Shown here: piece by piece, positions 17,229-26,548 of the stretch
Numbering within the stretch: position 1 is the first letter of the stretch
Layout: every line of letters begins with the position of its first letter
Assembly (NCBI RefSeq): GCF_017356035.1
Contig: NZ_JAFIQX010000013.1
Coordinates: 62,001-126,000, forward strand
DNA from: Longitalea luteola
Lineage (GTDB): Bacteria > Bacteroidota > Bacteroidia > Chitinophagales > Chitinophagaceae
Direction of reading: 5' to 3'
DNA: 64,000 nt
The notes under the pieces: model-generated
The model's database searches: none
Seen by the model: the letters and a program-made list of their open reading frames with translations, nothing else
What the model was told of the DNA's origin: nothing
Program-made: the position numbers and the translations under genes

Positions 17229-18362
17229 ATGAACCGTTTATTACCGACCAGACTAATCAAAAAAAAGCAACAGACAGGCTTTGCGCCGGCGTTGACCCCG
17301 GCATCCATTGTTTCGGGATTATCTTTGTTATTGTTATTCTTTGGGGTCATCCTCTTAGACGCCTGCACCAGCCGGGCCAACCAAACTGAATCAGCAGCCG
17401 CTACAGCAATTGCAGCTGCTCCGGGTATACCTGCAGATGTATATGTAGTGGCTCCCGGCGAAGTGAAACAACTGATAGAGATAGCAGGAACCCTGGCTGC
17501 CAACCAGGAGGTTTCCATCTCGAGCGAGCTCACAAAGAAAGTGGTGAGCGTACCTGTAAAAGAAGGCCATTTTGTTAACAAAGGCGCTTTGTTGTTCCAG
17601 TTAGACGATGCAGATCTGCAGGCACAGCTGGAAAGGCTTCGGCAGCAGGAAAAACTGGCAGCGCTGAATGAAGCACGAATGAAAGACCTGTTAGCACATG
17701 ACGCTGCTTCGCAACAGGACTATGACCAGGCTGCCACCAACCTGGCTGTATTGAAAGCTGAGATCAGGCAGTTGCAGACAACGATCGACAAAACCCGGAT
17801 CCGCGCGCCTTTCGCCGGAAGGATCGGTATCATCCGTACTTATCCGGGTGCATTGGTTTCTCCGAATACACCCCTTACTACCATAGTAGACGATGCGCGG
17901 GTGAAAGTGGAATTTTCATTACCGGAGAAATATGCCAACCTGGTAAAACCCGGGAGCCTGCAACAATTTACAGTAGAAGGCGACAGTACGCGTTACAATG
18001 CCACGGTGATCTCCAAGGAATCCTTTGTAGACGCTACTACCAGGACTTTACTGTTGAGGGCCATTGCGATGAACCCGCAAAACAAACTCGTACCAGGTCA
18101 AAGTGCGCATCTTACCATCGCCCTGCGAACAGCTGAGGATGCCCTTCAAATACCGAGTCAAAGCCTTATGCCTTCTTCCCAGGGATATTCGGTATACCTG
18201 CTTAAGAATGGCAAAGCACAGGCAGCGCCGGTGGTAGTAGGGCAACGTGACGCGGAGAGCGTACAGGTGACCAAAGGCGTTCAACCAGGCGATACCGTTA
18301 TCATCAGTAACCAGTTACGCCTTACGGCCGGCGCTGCAGTTCGTGTCGTAAACCTGAAATAG
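17229..18362 (+). CDS. RND efflux periplasmic adaptor subunit (membrane fusion protein)
   Basis: The ATG at 17229 is preferred over a TTG at 17178 because it gives a normal basic/hydrophobic N-terminus (MNRLLPTRLIKKK then a hydrophobic run and a Cys in LLDACTS that may be lipidated). The 377-residue protein has the HlyD/AcrA order: beta-barrel/lipoyl strand EIAGTLAANQEVSISSEL, VKEGHFVNKGALLFQLDD, a coiled-coil hairpin (about residues 130-185), then RIRAPFAGRIGIIRTYPGALVSP. The C-terminal membrane-proximal domain ends VVNLK. It links the RND pump to TolC. It is first in the operon behind the ArsR operator. Confidence 0.93.
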   Translation: MNRLLPTRLIKKKQQTGFAPALTPASIVSGLSLLLLFFGVILLDACTSRANQTESAAATAIAAAPGIPADVYVVAPGEVKQLIEIAGTLAANQEVSISSELTKKVVSVPVKEGHFVNKGALLFQLDDADLQAQLERLRQQEKLAALNEARMKDLLAHDAASQQDYDQAATNLAVLKAEIRQLQTTIDKTRIRAPFAGRIGIIRTYPGALVSPNTPLTTIVDDARVKVEFSLPEKYANLVKPGSLQQFTVEGDSTRYNATVISKESFVDATTRTLLLRAIAMNPQNKLVPGQSAHLTIALRTAEDALQIPSQSLMPSSQGYSVYLLKNGKAQAAPVVVGQRDAESVQVTKGVQPGDTVIISNQLRLTAGAAVRVVNLK

Positions 18363-18482
18363 CTCCCGTTCCCTACCGCAGTTTTTATCCCATTCTCTTA
18401 TTATAGCAACTTATTGCAAATATGGTAGCGCAGTGGATTCTCATTGTGCACCACCTTCTATTGACCATTTTTAATTAATTAT

Positions 18483-21400
18483 ATGAGCGCCATTTCACAA
18501 ACGAGCATCTCCAGGCCGGTACTGGCGGGGGTGATGTCAGTTCTATTGATCTTATTTGGCATAGTGGGGTATACGTTCCTTGGTACCCGTGAGTACCCGG
18601 TAACCGATTCGCCCATTGTGACCGTAACAACCGTTTATCCGGGCGCCAGCGCCGATATCATAGCATCGCAGGTGACCAAACCGCTGGAAGAGGCCATTGC
18701 AGAAGCCAATGGCATCCGCGCCCTGTCTTCTGTAAGCCGTGAACAGGTGAGCATCATCACCGTTGAGTTCAATATGAATGCAGATCTGGAAGCAGCGGCC
18801 AATGATGTGCGCGACAAGGTTTCCAAATCGCGGCAGCAATTGCCTGTAGACATTGAACCAACGATCGTGGAAAAATCCGGCCCGCCAGAGTTCCTGGTGT
18901 TCCTTACAGTGCAAAGCGATACAAAAAGCCTGGAGGATATTACCGACTTCGTAAATATCAATATCAAGGAACGGCTGCAATCCATTCCCGGCGTTCGGCT
19001 GGTGGAATCCTACGCGGGCCGCAAGCGCGCCATGCGGCTGCGTATGGACCCGGTGAAGCTTTCTTCTTATGGCCTTTCGCCTGCCGATATCCAGGCTGCC
19101 TTGCAACGGGAGAATGTCGATCTGCCCAGCGGACGTATTGAAGGCCAGCAAACGGAAATGACACTGCGAACCATGGGGCGGCTGGTCACCGAAGATGATT
19201 TCAATAACATGATCATCAGCGAAAAGAACGGTGCTATCGTTCGTTTCCGGGATGTTGGCCAGGCCATCATGAGCTCACAGAACGAGCGTACCGCCATGAT
19301 CGTAGCCGAAGGTCAAACAGCGCGGTATGGCGTTGGTACCGGCGTACAACCGCAACGTGGCGCCAACTCACTCGCTATTGTTGATGAGTTCAACAAACGA
19401 TTTGAAGAGATCATTAAAACAGCGCCCAAAGAATACAATATCAGGCTGGGTAAAGATTTTACCGTGCCGGTAAAGAATTCCCTTTCTGAAGTGGAAGAAA
19501 CCCTGATCCTGGCATTCGGCCTGGTAACCATTATCATTTTCATTTTCCTGCGCGACTGGCGCAGTACGCTGATACCTTTGGTGGCCATTCCTGTGTCTAT
19601 CGTCTCCGCTTTCTTTATCATGTACATAGCGGATTATTCCATCAATGTGCTTACCCTGCTGGGTTTGGTGCTGGCCATCGGCCTGGTGGTAGACGATGCC
19701 ATTGTGGTGCTGGAGAATATTTACTCGAAGGTGGAAGAGGGCATGACGCCGTTGGAAGCCGCGCGCAAAGGCTCCAATGAGATCTATTTTGCAGTTATAT
19801 CTACTACCATTACGCTGGCCGCGGTATTCCTTCCGATCATGTTCCTCGGCGGAATCACCGGCAAACTGTTCAAAGAGTTCGTGGTAGTAGTGGCCGGTTC
19901 GGTATTGATCTCGGCGTTCGTGGCGCTTACCCTGTCGCCCATGATGAGCGCTTACCTGTTGAAAGCAGGCGCCCACCACAATTGGTTGTACCGGAAAACG
20001 GAACCTTTCTTCGTAAAACTTAATAACGGCTACGAACGCCTGCTGAAAGGTTTCATGCGGTACCGCTGGCTGGGTTTTGTTCTGCTCATTCTTTCTTTTG
20101 GCATTGCATACTGGCTGGCGCCGAAACTGCCTTCCGAGCTGGCCCCGCTGGAAGACCGGTCGCTGGTAGGTCTGGCGGTAATCGCGCCTGAAGGCACTTC
20201 CTTCGAAAGTATGGAAGAATCCATGAAAGAGATCAGCAATTACGTGGCTGATTCCATTCCAGACCTGAACAACAATGTAACCTATGCAGCTGTAGCGGCC
20301 GGCGTGGGTACTCTGGTGCAACCCGCCAACAGTGGGTTCCAGTGGGTATTCCTTGAAGATCCGCATAAACGGAAAAGTGGTTTAACCCAACAGCAGGTAT
20401 ATGAAAAGCTGGTCGCTGCCAGTGGCCGGTTCAGGAACGTGATCGTTATCCCGATCCAGATCCCTACCATCGGCGGTTTTGCTTCCAATCAGCCCATCGA
20501 ATATGTAGTGCAGGCGCCTGATCTGAAAAGCCTGATCGATGTAATGCCCAAACTGACCGCCGCTACAGCCGGCAGTAAAAAGCTGAGTTTCGTAAATCCT
20601 GACTTCAAAGTGAACAGGCCCGAGATCAGTATTAACATCGATCGTCAGCGGGCGGCCCAGCTGGGTATCTCTACGCAGGAGATCGGCCGTACGCTGCAGT
20701 TAGCATTGAGTGGCCGGCGGTACGGATACTTTATTTACAATGACCGCCAGTATGAAGTGATCGGGCAGCTTGAACGTTCAGAGCGTTCCACACCGGAAAA
20801 TCTTCGTTCGCTGTTCCTGAAATCTGCTAATAACGAAATGGTGCCGCTTGACAACCTGGTGTCACTGCATGAAGGGATCAGTCCGCCCGCTATTTACCGC
20901 TACAATCAAAGCTACAGTGTAACCATACAGGCTACGCCGGCTGCAGGCGTGAGCATGGGCGAAGCGCTGGATGAAATGGATCGCATTGCCAAAGAAACCC
21001 TGCCGCCGGGTTTCAGAACAACACTCGCAGGACAAAGCCGGGATTACCGGGAAAGTAGTTCAAGCCTCGTGTTTGCTTTCATCTTCGCCATCATCCTGAT
21101 CTACCTGGTACTGGCGGCGCAATTCGAAAGCCTGATCGATCCGTTTATCATCCTGCTTACCGTGCCTATGGCTGTAACGGGCGCCCTGATCAGTTTGTGG
21201 GTAAGCGATAGTTCCATCAATATCTTCAGCCAGATCGGCATGATCATGCTGATAGGTCTGATCACCAAAAATGGGATCCTGATCGTGGAATTCGCCAATC
21301 AGCGGAAAAAAGACGGATTAAGTGTACGGGATGCCGTTATACAGGCGGCTGCCTCCCGCTTCAGACCCATTCTGATGACCACTCTGGCCATGATCTTTGG

Positions 21401-21626
21401 TGCGCTGCCCATTGCCCTCAGCCTGGGTAACTCTTCCGGAAGCCGCGCATCACTGGGTATTGTAGTGGTAGGGGGATTGGTGTTCGCCGGTATTCTTACC
21501 CTCTTCGTGATCCCTGCCGTGTACAGTTATTTCAGCCGCAAAGCGAGGCCCGTGCAAAATGATGTAAACGGAACTGCAGTATCTACTGCTGTTTCATCTC
21601 TTCAACCCAATACAGTATTATCATGA
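18483..21626 (+). CDS. RND family efflux transporter permease (AcrB/HAE-1-like)
   Basis: A full-length 1047-residue inner-membrane pump with the RND duplication. Visible landmarks are TSISRPVLAGVMSVLLILFG, porter-domain sequence YPGASADIIASQVTKPLEE, transmembrane helix 4 with GLVVDDAIVVLENIY carrying the proton-relay aspartates, and the repeat-half LVLAAQFESLIDPFIILLTVPMA. Sequence resembles the hydrophobe/amphiphile exporters rather than the heavy-metal (CusA) group. The gene lies 120 bases after the adaptor and overlaps tolC by 4 bases (ATGA), so all three are one operon. Substrates are unknown; ArsR control suggests metal, metalloid or electrophile-triggered efflux. Confidence 0.95.
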   Translation: MSAISQTSISRPVLAGVMSVLLILFGIVGYTFLGTREYPVTDSPIVTVTTVYPGASADIIASQVTKPLEEAIAEANGIRALSSVSREQVSIITVEFNMNADLEAAANDVRDKVSKSRQQLPVDIEPTIVEKSGPPEFLVFLTVQSDTKSLEDITDFVNINIKERLQSIPGVRLVESYAGRKRAMRLRMDPVKLSSYGLSPADIQAALQRENVDLPSGRIEGQQTEMTLRTMGRLVTEDDFNNMIISEKNGAIVRFRDVGQAIMSSQNERTAMIVAEGQTARYGVGTGVQPQRGANSLAIVDEFNKRFEEIIKTAPKEYNIRLGKDFTVPVKNSLSEVEETLILAFGLVTIIIFIFLRDWRSTLIPLVAIPVSIVSAFFIMYIADYSINVLTLLGLVLAIGLVVDDAIVVLENIYSKVEEGMTPLEAARKGSNEIYFAVISTTITLAAVFLPIMFLGGITGKLFKEFVVVVAGSVLISAFVALTLSPMMSAYLLKAGAHHNWLYRKTEPFFVKLNNGYERLLKGFMRYRWLGFVLLILSFGIAYWLAPKLPSELAPLEDRSLVGLAVIAPEGTSFESMEESMKEISNYVADSIPDLNNNVTYAAVAAGVGTLVQPANSGFQWVFLEDPHKRKSGLTQQQVYEKLVAASGRFRNVIVIPIQIPTIGGFASNQPIEYVVQAPDLKSLIDVMPKLTAATAGSKKLSFVNPDFKVNRPEISINIDRQRAAQLGISTQEIGRTLQLALSGRRYGYFIYNDRQYEVIGQLERSERSTPENLRSLFLKSANNEMVPLDNLVSLHEGISPPAIYRYNQSYSVTIQATPAAGVSMGEALDEMDRIAKETLPPGFRTTLAGQSRDYRESSSSLVFAFIFAIILIYLVLAAQFESLIDPFIILLTVPMAVTGALISLWVSDSSINIFSQIGMIMLIGLITKNGILIVEFANQRKKDGLSVRDAVIQAAASRFRPILMTTLAMIFGALPIALSLGNSSGSRASLGIVVVGGLVFAGILTLFVIPAVYSYFSRKARPVQNDVNGTAVSTAVSSLQPNTVLS

Positions 21627-22969
21627 GATCACTAGCATTTCTTACGTATTTAAGCCTGTTTTCGATGATCGCACCGCTTGCGATCCTGGCGCAACCCGAA
21701 AAAAAACTCAGTTTATCCGATGCCGTATTGCTGGCAAAACAACATAACCGTGCTTTGAAAGCAAGTTCACTGGATATTTCCATGGCCCGTGAGCAGGTGC
21801 GGCAGGCAAAAAGTCTTTCGTTGCCTTCAGCCCAGTTGGGAGCACAGTACCTGCATTATTTTGCCTTGCCGGCCTTTTTCGGATTTGGGGAGAACGGCAG
21901 CGCCAGCAAGATCCCATACGCCCGCTTTGGCGGCCGCGATCAGTTTGCCGGAACCATCAACGCCAGCTATTCCGTGTACAATCCCATGGCAGCGCCCACC
22001 CGTAAAGCCGCGCAATTGCAGGAGCGGCTATCACAAACATCTTACCGGCAGTCATCCATCGACCTGGTGGCAGATGTACAGCAAACCTATCTTGGCATAC
22101 TGGTGCTGGCGGAGCGGGTGAAGCTGCAGCAGGAAAGTTTGTTGCGTAATGAGAAGGCGTTGGCTGATGCAAGGTCTTTGCTGGCGCAGGGGCGGGGTTT
22201 GCGGGTAGATACGCTTCGTGCATACACAGCTGTGCAAAATCTGAAACCGGATATACTAAAACTTAATTATGCGATAGAAGTCGGCAAACAACAACTGATC
22301 ACGCTGATGGGAACAGATTCGCTCACGCAGATCAGCTTAACTGATTCACTGGCGATACAGGCGCCCGCCGCGGTACCAACAGAAACTGAATTATATGAAC
22401 AGGCATTGCGTCAGCGGCCCGACCTGCAGGCCCTCGCGTTGCAGCAACAGGTGAGTGAACAGCAAACAGCACTGGCCAAAGCAGCGCGGCTGCCGGTGGT
22501 GTCTGTTATCGGCCAGTACCAGCTGACAAGCCAGGCGCGTAGATTGGATTTTGTAAATGCCAACTGGCCTTCCACCTCTTTTGCAGGAGCACAGGTGGCA
22601 TTACCCCTGTTCACGGGGTTTAGCAATCAGGCAAAGATCAGGCAGGCAGAATTGGCGCATCAGCAGTCCGGGATTCGGCTTACAGAAGCACAGCAGGCTT
22701 TGAAAACGACGGTTAAGCAGGTGATCGCCGATCTGAAAGAGACCTATGACAGAATGCAAACGCAATTGAAGGTCAAGGAAACGGCTTTGCAATCGTATGA
22801 GATCGTACAGTACAGATACGAAAAAGGCGTAACGTCCAGGCTGGAATTAACAGATGCAGAACTGGCTTTAACGGCCGCTCAACTGAATTACCTCGAAGCC
22901 GTTTACGAATATAGAAGTGCTGAAATTGCATTGGCAAGAACGAGCGGTTTGGAAGGCGTAGCTAAATAG
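21623..22969 (+). CDS. TolC family outer membrane efflux protein
   Basis: A 448-residue outer-membrane channel subunit with a signal peptide ending near LAQPEKK. It has the internal duplication and long amphipathic helices of TolC/OprM: LSLSDAVLLAKQHNRALKA at the start and LRQRPDLQALALQQQVSEQQ in the second half, and ends with the usual YRYEKGVTSRLELTDAELAL segment. Its start overlaps the pump gene stop, implying translational coupling. A short hairpin follows the stop. Confidence 0.93.
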   Translation: MRSLAFLTYLSLFSMIAPLAILAQPEKKLSLSDAVLLAKQHNRALKASSLDISMAREQVRQAKSLSLPSAQLGAQYLHYFALPAFFGFGENGSASKIPYARFGGRDQFAGTINASYSVYNPMAAPTRKAAQLQERLSQTSYRQSSIDLVADVQQTYLGILVLAERVKLQQESLLRNEKALADARSLLAQGRGLRVDTLRAYTAVQNLKPDILKLNYAIEVGKQQLITLMGTDSLTQISLTDSLAIQAPAAVPTETELYEQALRQRPDLQALALQQQVSEQQTALAKAARLPVVSVIGQYQLTSQARRLDFVNANWPSTSFAGAQVALPLFTGFSNQAKIRQAELAHQQSGIRLTEAQQALKTTVKQVIADLKETYDRMQTQLKVKETALQSYEIVQYRYEKGVTSRLELTDAELALTAAQLNYLEAVYEYRSAEIALARTSGLEGVAK

Positions 22970-22993
22970 GATAGGAGATGGGGGTAAACAATG

Positions 22994-23018
22994 GTGCCAC
23001 ACCCGCAAGGTGTGGCAC
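22994..23018 (+). terminator. probable terminator between tolC and the convergent GH5 gene
   Basis: A 10-bp perfect stem gtgccacacc/ggtgtggcac with a 5-base loop follows the TolC gene by 24 bases. The T tract behind it is short, so strength is uncertain. Confidence 0.65.
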
Positions 23019-23026
23019 TTGTATGT

Positions 23027-23986
23027 TTAGGGCTTCCACCCATTGTATTTTCGAATGAGCTCCCTCGCTTTCAACCCTGATGGTTTCATGTCTTTGTCGG
23101 TCCAGTTCCCGGTCGATGAGGCCGTGGGCAACAAAACCGAGCAGGTTTCATCTTTGTCAGACACCGACCACGTGATCCAGCTGATCCTGTTCTTCTCCGC
23201 CCAGTTGATCCATTCATTCCATTCCGCCTCGTTCAGCGGACCATTACCTGTAGCTTCCATACCGGCCGATTCGGAGATGAAGATGGGTAATTGTTTTTTA
23301 ATAGCATAGTCACCGCGGTCGCGGAGAGATTGTTTATGGGTGGCTGCATAAAAGTGAAGCGTGTACATGAGGTTGTTATATCCTTCGATAGGATCATCGG
23401 CCACCAGGTGTATATCCTGGTCCCAATGCGGCGACCCCACCAGGATGATATTATCCGGATCGATGGCCCTGATCGTTTTAATAAGCTCGATGGAATATGC
23501 CTTTACATCGGCCCATGATTGCCGTTCGGGTTCATTGAAGATTTCATAAATGATATTTGGCTGTTTACCGTAGGTGGTTGCTATTTCAGTAAAGAACTGT
23601 TTTGCTTCCTCCAGTCTAATATTATGGCTATGCCAGTCAACGATCACATAAATACCTTCCTGAATGGCTGCATCGATCACTGCTTTTATCTGCTCTTTCG
23701 ACCAGGCCGGCGCTTTGATATAGCCGCGATCAGGTTCTACACCCATGGCTGCACGTACCACATTGCAGCCCCAGTCTTTTTTTAACCAGCTTACTGTGCC
23801 GGCATTGTAAAACCGCGGCCACCAGTTATGCCAGCCATAGCTCATGCCCCGGAGTACGACCGGTTGTCCTTTTTCATTGACCAGCTGAATACCCGAAACC
23901 TTCAACTGACCATGTTCCTTTACGGGTTGTGCAAAGGCCATGGAAATAATAAAAAGGAGAGAAAGGGTAAATTGTATCTTTTTCAT
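23027..23986 (-). CDS. secreted glycoside hydrolase family 5 (cellulase-type) enzyme
   Basis: A 319-residue protein with a signal peptide ending at AFAQ, then a (beta/alpha)8 GH5 catalytic domain. Key segments are LRGMSYGWHNWW, CNVVRAAMGVEP (conserved Arg), IVDWHSHN, YEIFNEP with the acid/base Glu152, YTLHFYAATH and PIFISESAG with the likely nucleophile Glu239. This order fits subfamily GH5_2-like endoglucanases. It probably hydrolyses a beta-1,4-glucan or related glucan outside the cytoplasm. It is the only gene of its operon in view, lying convergent to the efflux operon. Confidence 0.92.
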   Translation of the reverse strand: MKKIQFTLSLLFIISMAFAQPVKEHGQLKVSGIQLVNEKGQPVVLRGMSYGWHNWWPRFYNAGTVSWLKKDWGCNVVRAAMGVEPDRGYIKAPAWSKEQIKAVIDAAIQEGIYVIVDWHSHNIRLEEAKQFFTEIATTYGKQPNIIYEIFNEPERQSWADVKAYSIELIKTIRAIDPDNIILVGSPHWDQDIHLVADDPIEGYNNLMYTLHFYAATHKQSLRDRGDYAIKKQLPIFISESAGMEATGNGPLNEAEWNEWINWAEKNRISWITWSVSDKDETCSVLLPTASSTGNWTDKDMKPSGLKARELIRKYNGWKP

Positions 23987-24114
23987 ATTAACAAGCTTCA
24001 GCAGTTAAGGTGCTATATTTTATTTAAATAAAAAAAACAGGGCAATAAAAGCTGATAAATGGATAAAAAAGTAACAGTTACCCCGCGAGGGCGGGGGAGG
24101 CGCTGGCCTGTAAA

Positions 24115-24142
24115 TTGATAATAAATGAATAATATATCTTTG
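24115..24142 (+). promoter_or_regulatory. promoter of the YbaB/EbfC gene
   Basis: TTG at 24115-24117, a 17-base spacer and tatctttg at 24135-24142 match the Bacteroidota promoter consensus. A 12-bp palindrome ttaaacgtttaa at 24148-24159 lies just downstream, near the predicted start and three bases before the ATG, and could be a regulatory site. Confidence 0.6.
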
Positions 24143-24162
24143 TTCTCTTAAACGTTTAACAT

Positions 24163-24468
24163 ATGTTCGGAGATCTGTTTAGCAAATTGCAGGAAGCCCA
24201 GCAGAAAATGCAGGAAGGCAAGCAAAAGCTGGCTGATGTTACTGTTGACGGCGAAGCCGGTAATGGCATGGTAAAGGTGTCGGTAACCGGCACCAGGGAA
24301 GTAAAGTCCATTTCGGTAGATAGCCAGTTACTGTCGCCCGACAAAAAGGAAGAACTGGAAGATCTGCTGATAACAGCCCTGAACCGGGCGCTTAAAAATG
24401 CCGAGCAGGCATGGGAAGACGAAATGAAAGACGTTGCTGGCGGTATGTTAGGCGGCCTGGGAATGTAA
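24163..24468 (+). CDS. YbaB/EbfC family nucleoid-associated protein
   Basis: A 101-residue DNA-binding protein. It shows the full YbaB pattern: an N-terminal amphipathic helix (MFGDLFSKLQEAQQKMQEGK), the VDGEAGNGMVKVSVTGTREVKSISVD beta region, and a C-terminal helix with a Gly/Met-rich tail (GGMLGGLGM). It forms dimers that bind DNA. In many genomes ybaB sits with dnaX and recR; that is not the case here. A clear promoter precedes it and a terminator follows it. Confidence 0.93.
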   Translation: MFGDLFSKLQEAQQKMQEGKQKLADVTVDGEAGNGMVKVSVTGTREVKSISVDSQLLSPDKKEELEDLLITALNRALKNAEQAWEDEMKDVAGGMLGGLGM

Positions 24469-24489
24469 TGCCACATCAATTAATGCAGC

Positions 24490-24530
24490 AATGGCTGGCT
24501 GTAAGTACTTACGGCCAGCCATTTTCTTTT
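24490..24530 (+). terminator. terminator after the YbaB/EbfC gene
   Basis: A near-perfect 17-bp palindrome (one G-T type mismatch) centred at 24506 is followed by attttctttttt. It also separates the convergent propeller gene. Confidence 0.85.
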
Positions 24531-24548
24531 TTAAGAGCCAAGGCTCAT

Positions 24549-25685
24549 TTATTGCCAGGCCAGCGTGCATTTGCCGATGGCGTAAAAGTTTTTATTATAG
24601 CGTTGGGTTCTGGCTGTATATATTACCGTGAAACTGCCATCTTCTTCTTCAATAGCGCATAAGGGTGTACGCATGGCATGGTCACCCGCATCGGCCCAAA
24701 CGTTATCGGCTGTTTGTACCTTAACCCTTGTTTCATGCTCCCAGTGAATACCGTCTTTTGACAGGCTGTACCCGATCTCCTGGTCACCGAATGAATCAAA
24801 GATCATCAGGTAACGTCCATCCTTTAACCGGGTAACGATCTCGTTCTCGGTGAATACTTCAGCGAGGGGAAGGGGATTGAATGGTTCTGGCATTCTTTTC
24901 CAGGGTCCTTTCAGGGATGGTGCATAAGCCAAGCCGGTGGGCCATGGTCCGCGGGGCGTATGATTGTGCCCGTCGTAAGGAGAGAACCAGGTATTGCCCA
25001 CTTTATACGGATTGAAACAAGCCACGGCCTGTTGTCCTTCCCACTCCTGCGATGTGCTGTCAGGTTCCATTATGACATCCATATCGGCATAGGGGCCGGC
25101 AATACCATCGCGGCCTTTTATAATGGATTTGGCGCGCCAGATCCTTCCTGCATAATCATTGCCGGGAATTTCACCTTTGGTTGAATCGCCGGCACGATAA
25201 GCTACGTAAAAGATGTTCCAGGCATCTTCTTCTTCATTGAATACAACACCGGTGCACCATACTTCTGCGCGGGGATTGCTTGCAATTCTTCCCGGCACAC
25301 TTTCTACAATGGTCGATTGACGGTTCCAGGTGGCAGCATCGGGGCTGGTCCAGTAGGAGATGCGCATATCCCGGTGCGGCCGATTGAACATCTCATTTAC
25401 GAACATGTGATAAACGCCGTTTATTTTTACCACCTGCCCGGTTTCAAAACCTGATTTATTGTTGGAGGCTGTTACATCGGCATGGTCGGCGCCAATTACG
25501 GGACCTGTATGTTGCGCCACCATTTTTAATACTTTTACTTCCGGTTTTACGGTGCTTTCTGTTTTTGTGTTTTCTTTTTTGCCTGAGGTCTTTTTCTTTT
25601 GAGCACATAGCGGCTGCACTGTCATGCAGGCAATTGTTACAATCGTTACAAACTTTGCGGCGAACTGCATCTTTTTTCTATTCAT
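24549..25685 (-). CDS. secreted five-bladed beta-propeller glycosidase-like protein (GH43/GH130-like)
   Basis: A 378-residue exported protein with a signal peptide ending near PLCAQ, then a Lys/Thr-rich stretch. The propeller signature is seen in HTGPVIGADHADV, INGVYHMFVNE, ISYWTSPDAATW, YAGRIWRAKSIIKGRDG, VWADAGDHAMRTP and SFTVIYTARTQRYN. These strands resemble GH43/GH117/GH130-type folds. A catalytic triad could not be assigned with confidence. It lies next to GH5 and near SusC/SusD, so plant or algal polysaccharide degradation is likely. Confidence 0.7.
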   Translation of the reverse strand: MNRKKMQFAAKFVTIVTIACMTVQPLCAQKKKTSGKKENTKTESTVKPEVKVLKMVAQHTGPVIGADHADVTASNNKSGFETGQVVKINGVYHMFVNEMFNRPHRDMRISYWTSPDAATWNRQSTIVESVPGRIASNPRAEVWCTGVVFNEEEDAWNIFYVAYRAGDSTKGEIPGNDYAGRIWRAKSIIKGRDGIAGPYADMDVIMEPDSTSQEWEGQQAVACFNPYKVGNTWFSPYDGHNHTPRGPWPTGLAYAPSLKGPWKRMPEPFNPLPLAEVFTENEIVTRLKDGRYLMIFDSFGDQEIGYSLSKDGIHWEHETRVKVQTADNVWADAGDHAMRTPLCAIEEEDGSFTVIYTARTQRYNKNFYAIGKCTLAWQ

Positions 25686-25804
25686 TACAATTATTTGCTG
25701 GTGTCAATAAGTAATTATTATGAGCGCGGCCAAATTTACATCATGGTCACAGAATAGTGTCCTGTACCATGCCGCACCAGGAGAATGTTACTGGAAGCGT
25801 ATGC

Positions 25805-26434
25805 TCATGGCTGTTCTTTTTTGTCGCCGTACATGGCAGGCAGCTGCAGGTTATATTTTACAACGATCAATCGGAAGATAAAGATCAGCACCATCACCAC
25901 TACATCTAACCAGTCTTTATTAAAGTTCAACTCCAGTAAAAGGAAGTAGATAAGTCCGCCCAGGATACAGGCGGTGGCGTAGATCTCTTTCCGGAAGATC
26001 ATTGGAATATTGTTGAGCAGTATATCTCTTATTACGCCGCCGAAGCAACCGGTGATAGTGCCCAGTGCAATGCAGATAAGGGGATGAAGATTAAAAATGA
26101 TTCCTTTTTGTATGCCGAGTACTGTAAAGAAACCAAGTCCCAGGGAGTCGAAAATAAAAAGGGTTTGCTGGAAATTTTTGATAATATTTCTAAACAAGAT
26201 GGCGGCTGTAGCGCTGGCGAGAATTATAAGCGGCGTATTAACACTGCGCATCCAGCTAACAGGCAGATCGCCGATAAGCATATCCCTTAATGTACCGCCG
26301 CCAATGGCGGTGATGAATGCAATGATCAGAATGCCGAACACATCGAGTCTTTTTTGCATGGCAGCAAAAACGCCGGAAACGGCGAAGGTGCAAGTGCCCA
26401 AGATATCTATCAGGCGCAGGAATTCTGCTTTCAT
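25805..26434 (-). CDS. trimeric intracellular cation channel-like/YicG (UPF0126) family membrane protein
   Basis: A 209-residue inner-membrane protein with seven hydrophobic segments and the internal duplication of UPF0126: LGTCTFAVSGVFAAMQKRLD with GGGTLRDMLIGDLP, then LGFFTVLGIQKG with GCFGGVIRDILLNNIP. Family members have been described both as TRIC-type cation channels and as glycine transporters (YicG). The paired GGG.RD.L motifs are intact. The substrate here is unknown. Confidence 0.9.
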   Translation of the reverse strand: MKAEFLRLIDILGTCTFAVSGVFAAMQKRLDVFGILIIAFITAIGGGTLRDMLIGDLPVSWMRSVNTPLIILASATAAILFRNIIKNFQQTLFIFDSLGLGFFTVLGIQKGIIFNLHPLICIALGTITGCFGGVIRDILLNNIPMIFRKEIYATACILGGLIYFLLLELNFNKDWLDVVVMVLIFIFRLIVVKYNLQLPAMYGDKKEQP

Positions 26435-26475
26435 AGTAAATATATTCCGGTAAATATAGGTACATTATGAAACAG

Positions 26476-26519
26476 GTGCGCCATACTTCCGCTTGCGATG
26501 CAAAAGAAGTATGGCGCAC
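26476..26519. repeat. long perfect intergenic hairpin
   Basis: A 14-bp perfect inverted repeat, gtgcgccatacttc and its complement, encloses a 16-base loop between two minus-strand genes. A T run follows only on the plus strand (attttta after 26519), opposite to the genes. It may be a REP-like element or a terminator reading in the other direction. Confidence 0.5.
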
Positions 26520-26548
26520 ATTTTTATACAACCTGGTGTTACTTGCGA

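Noticed and set aside
24081-24096. ccccgc-gagg-gcgggg stem as a terminator
   Set aside because: No T tract follows on either strand and it lies upstream of the GH5 start, not after a gene.
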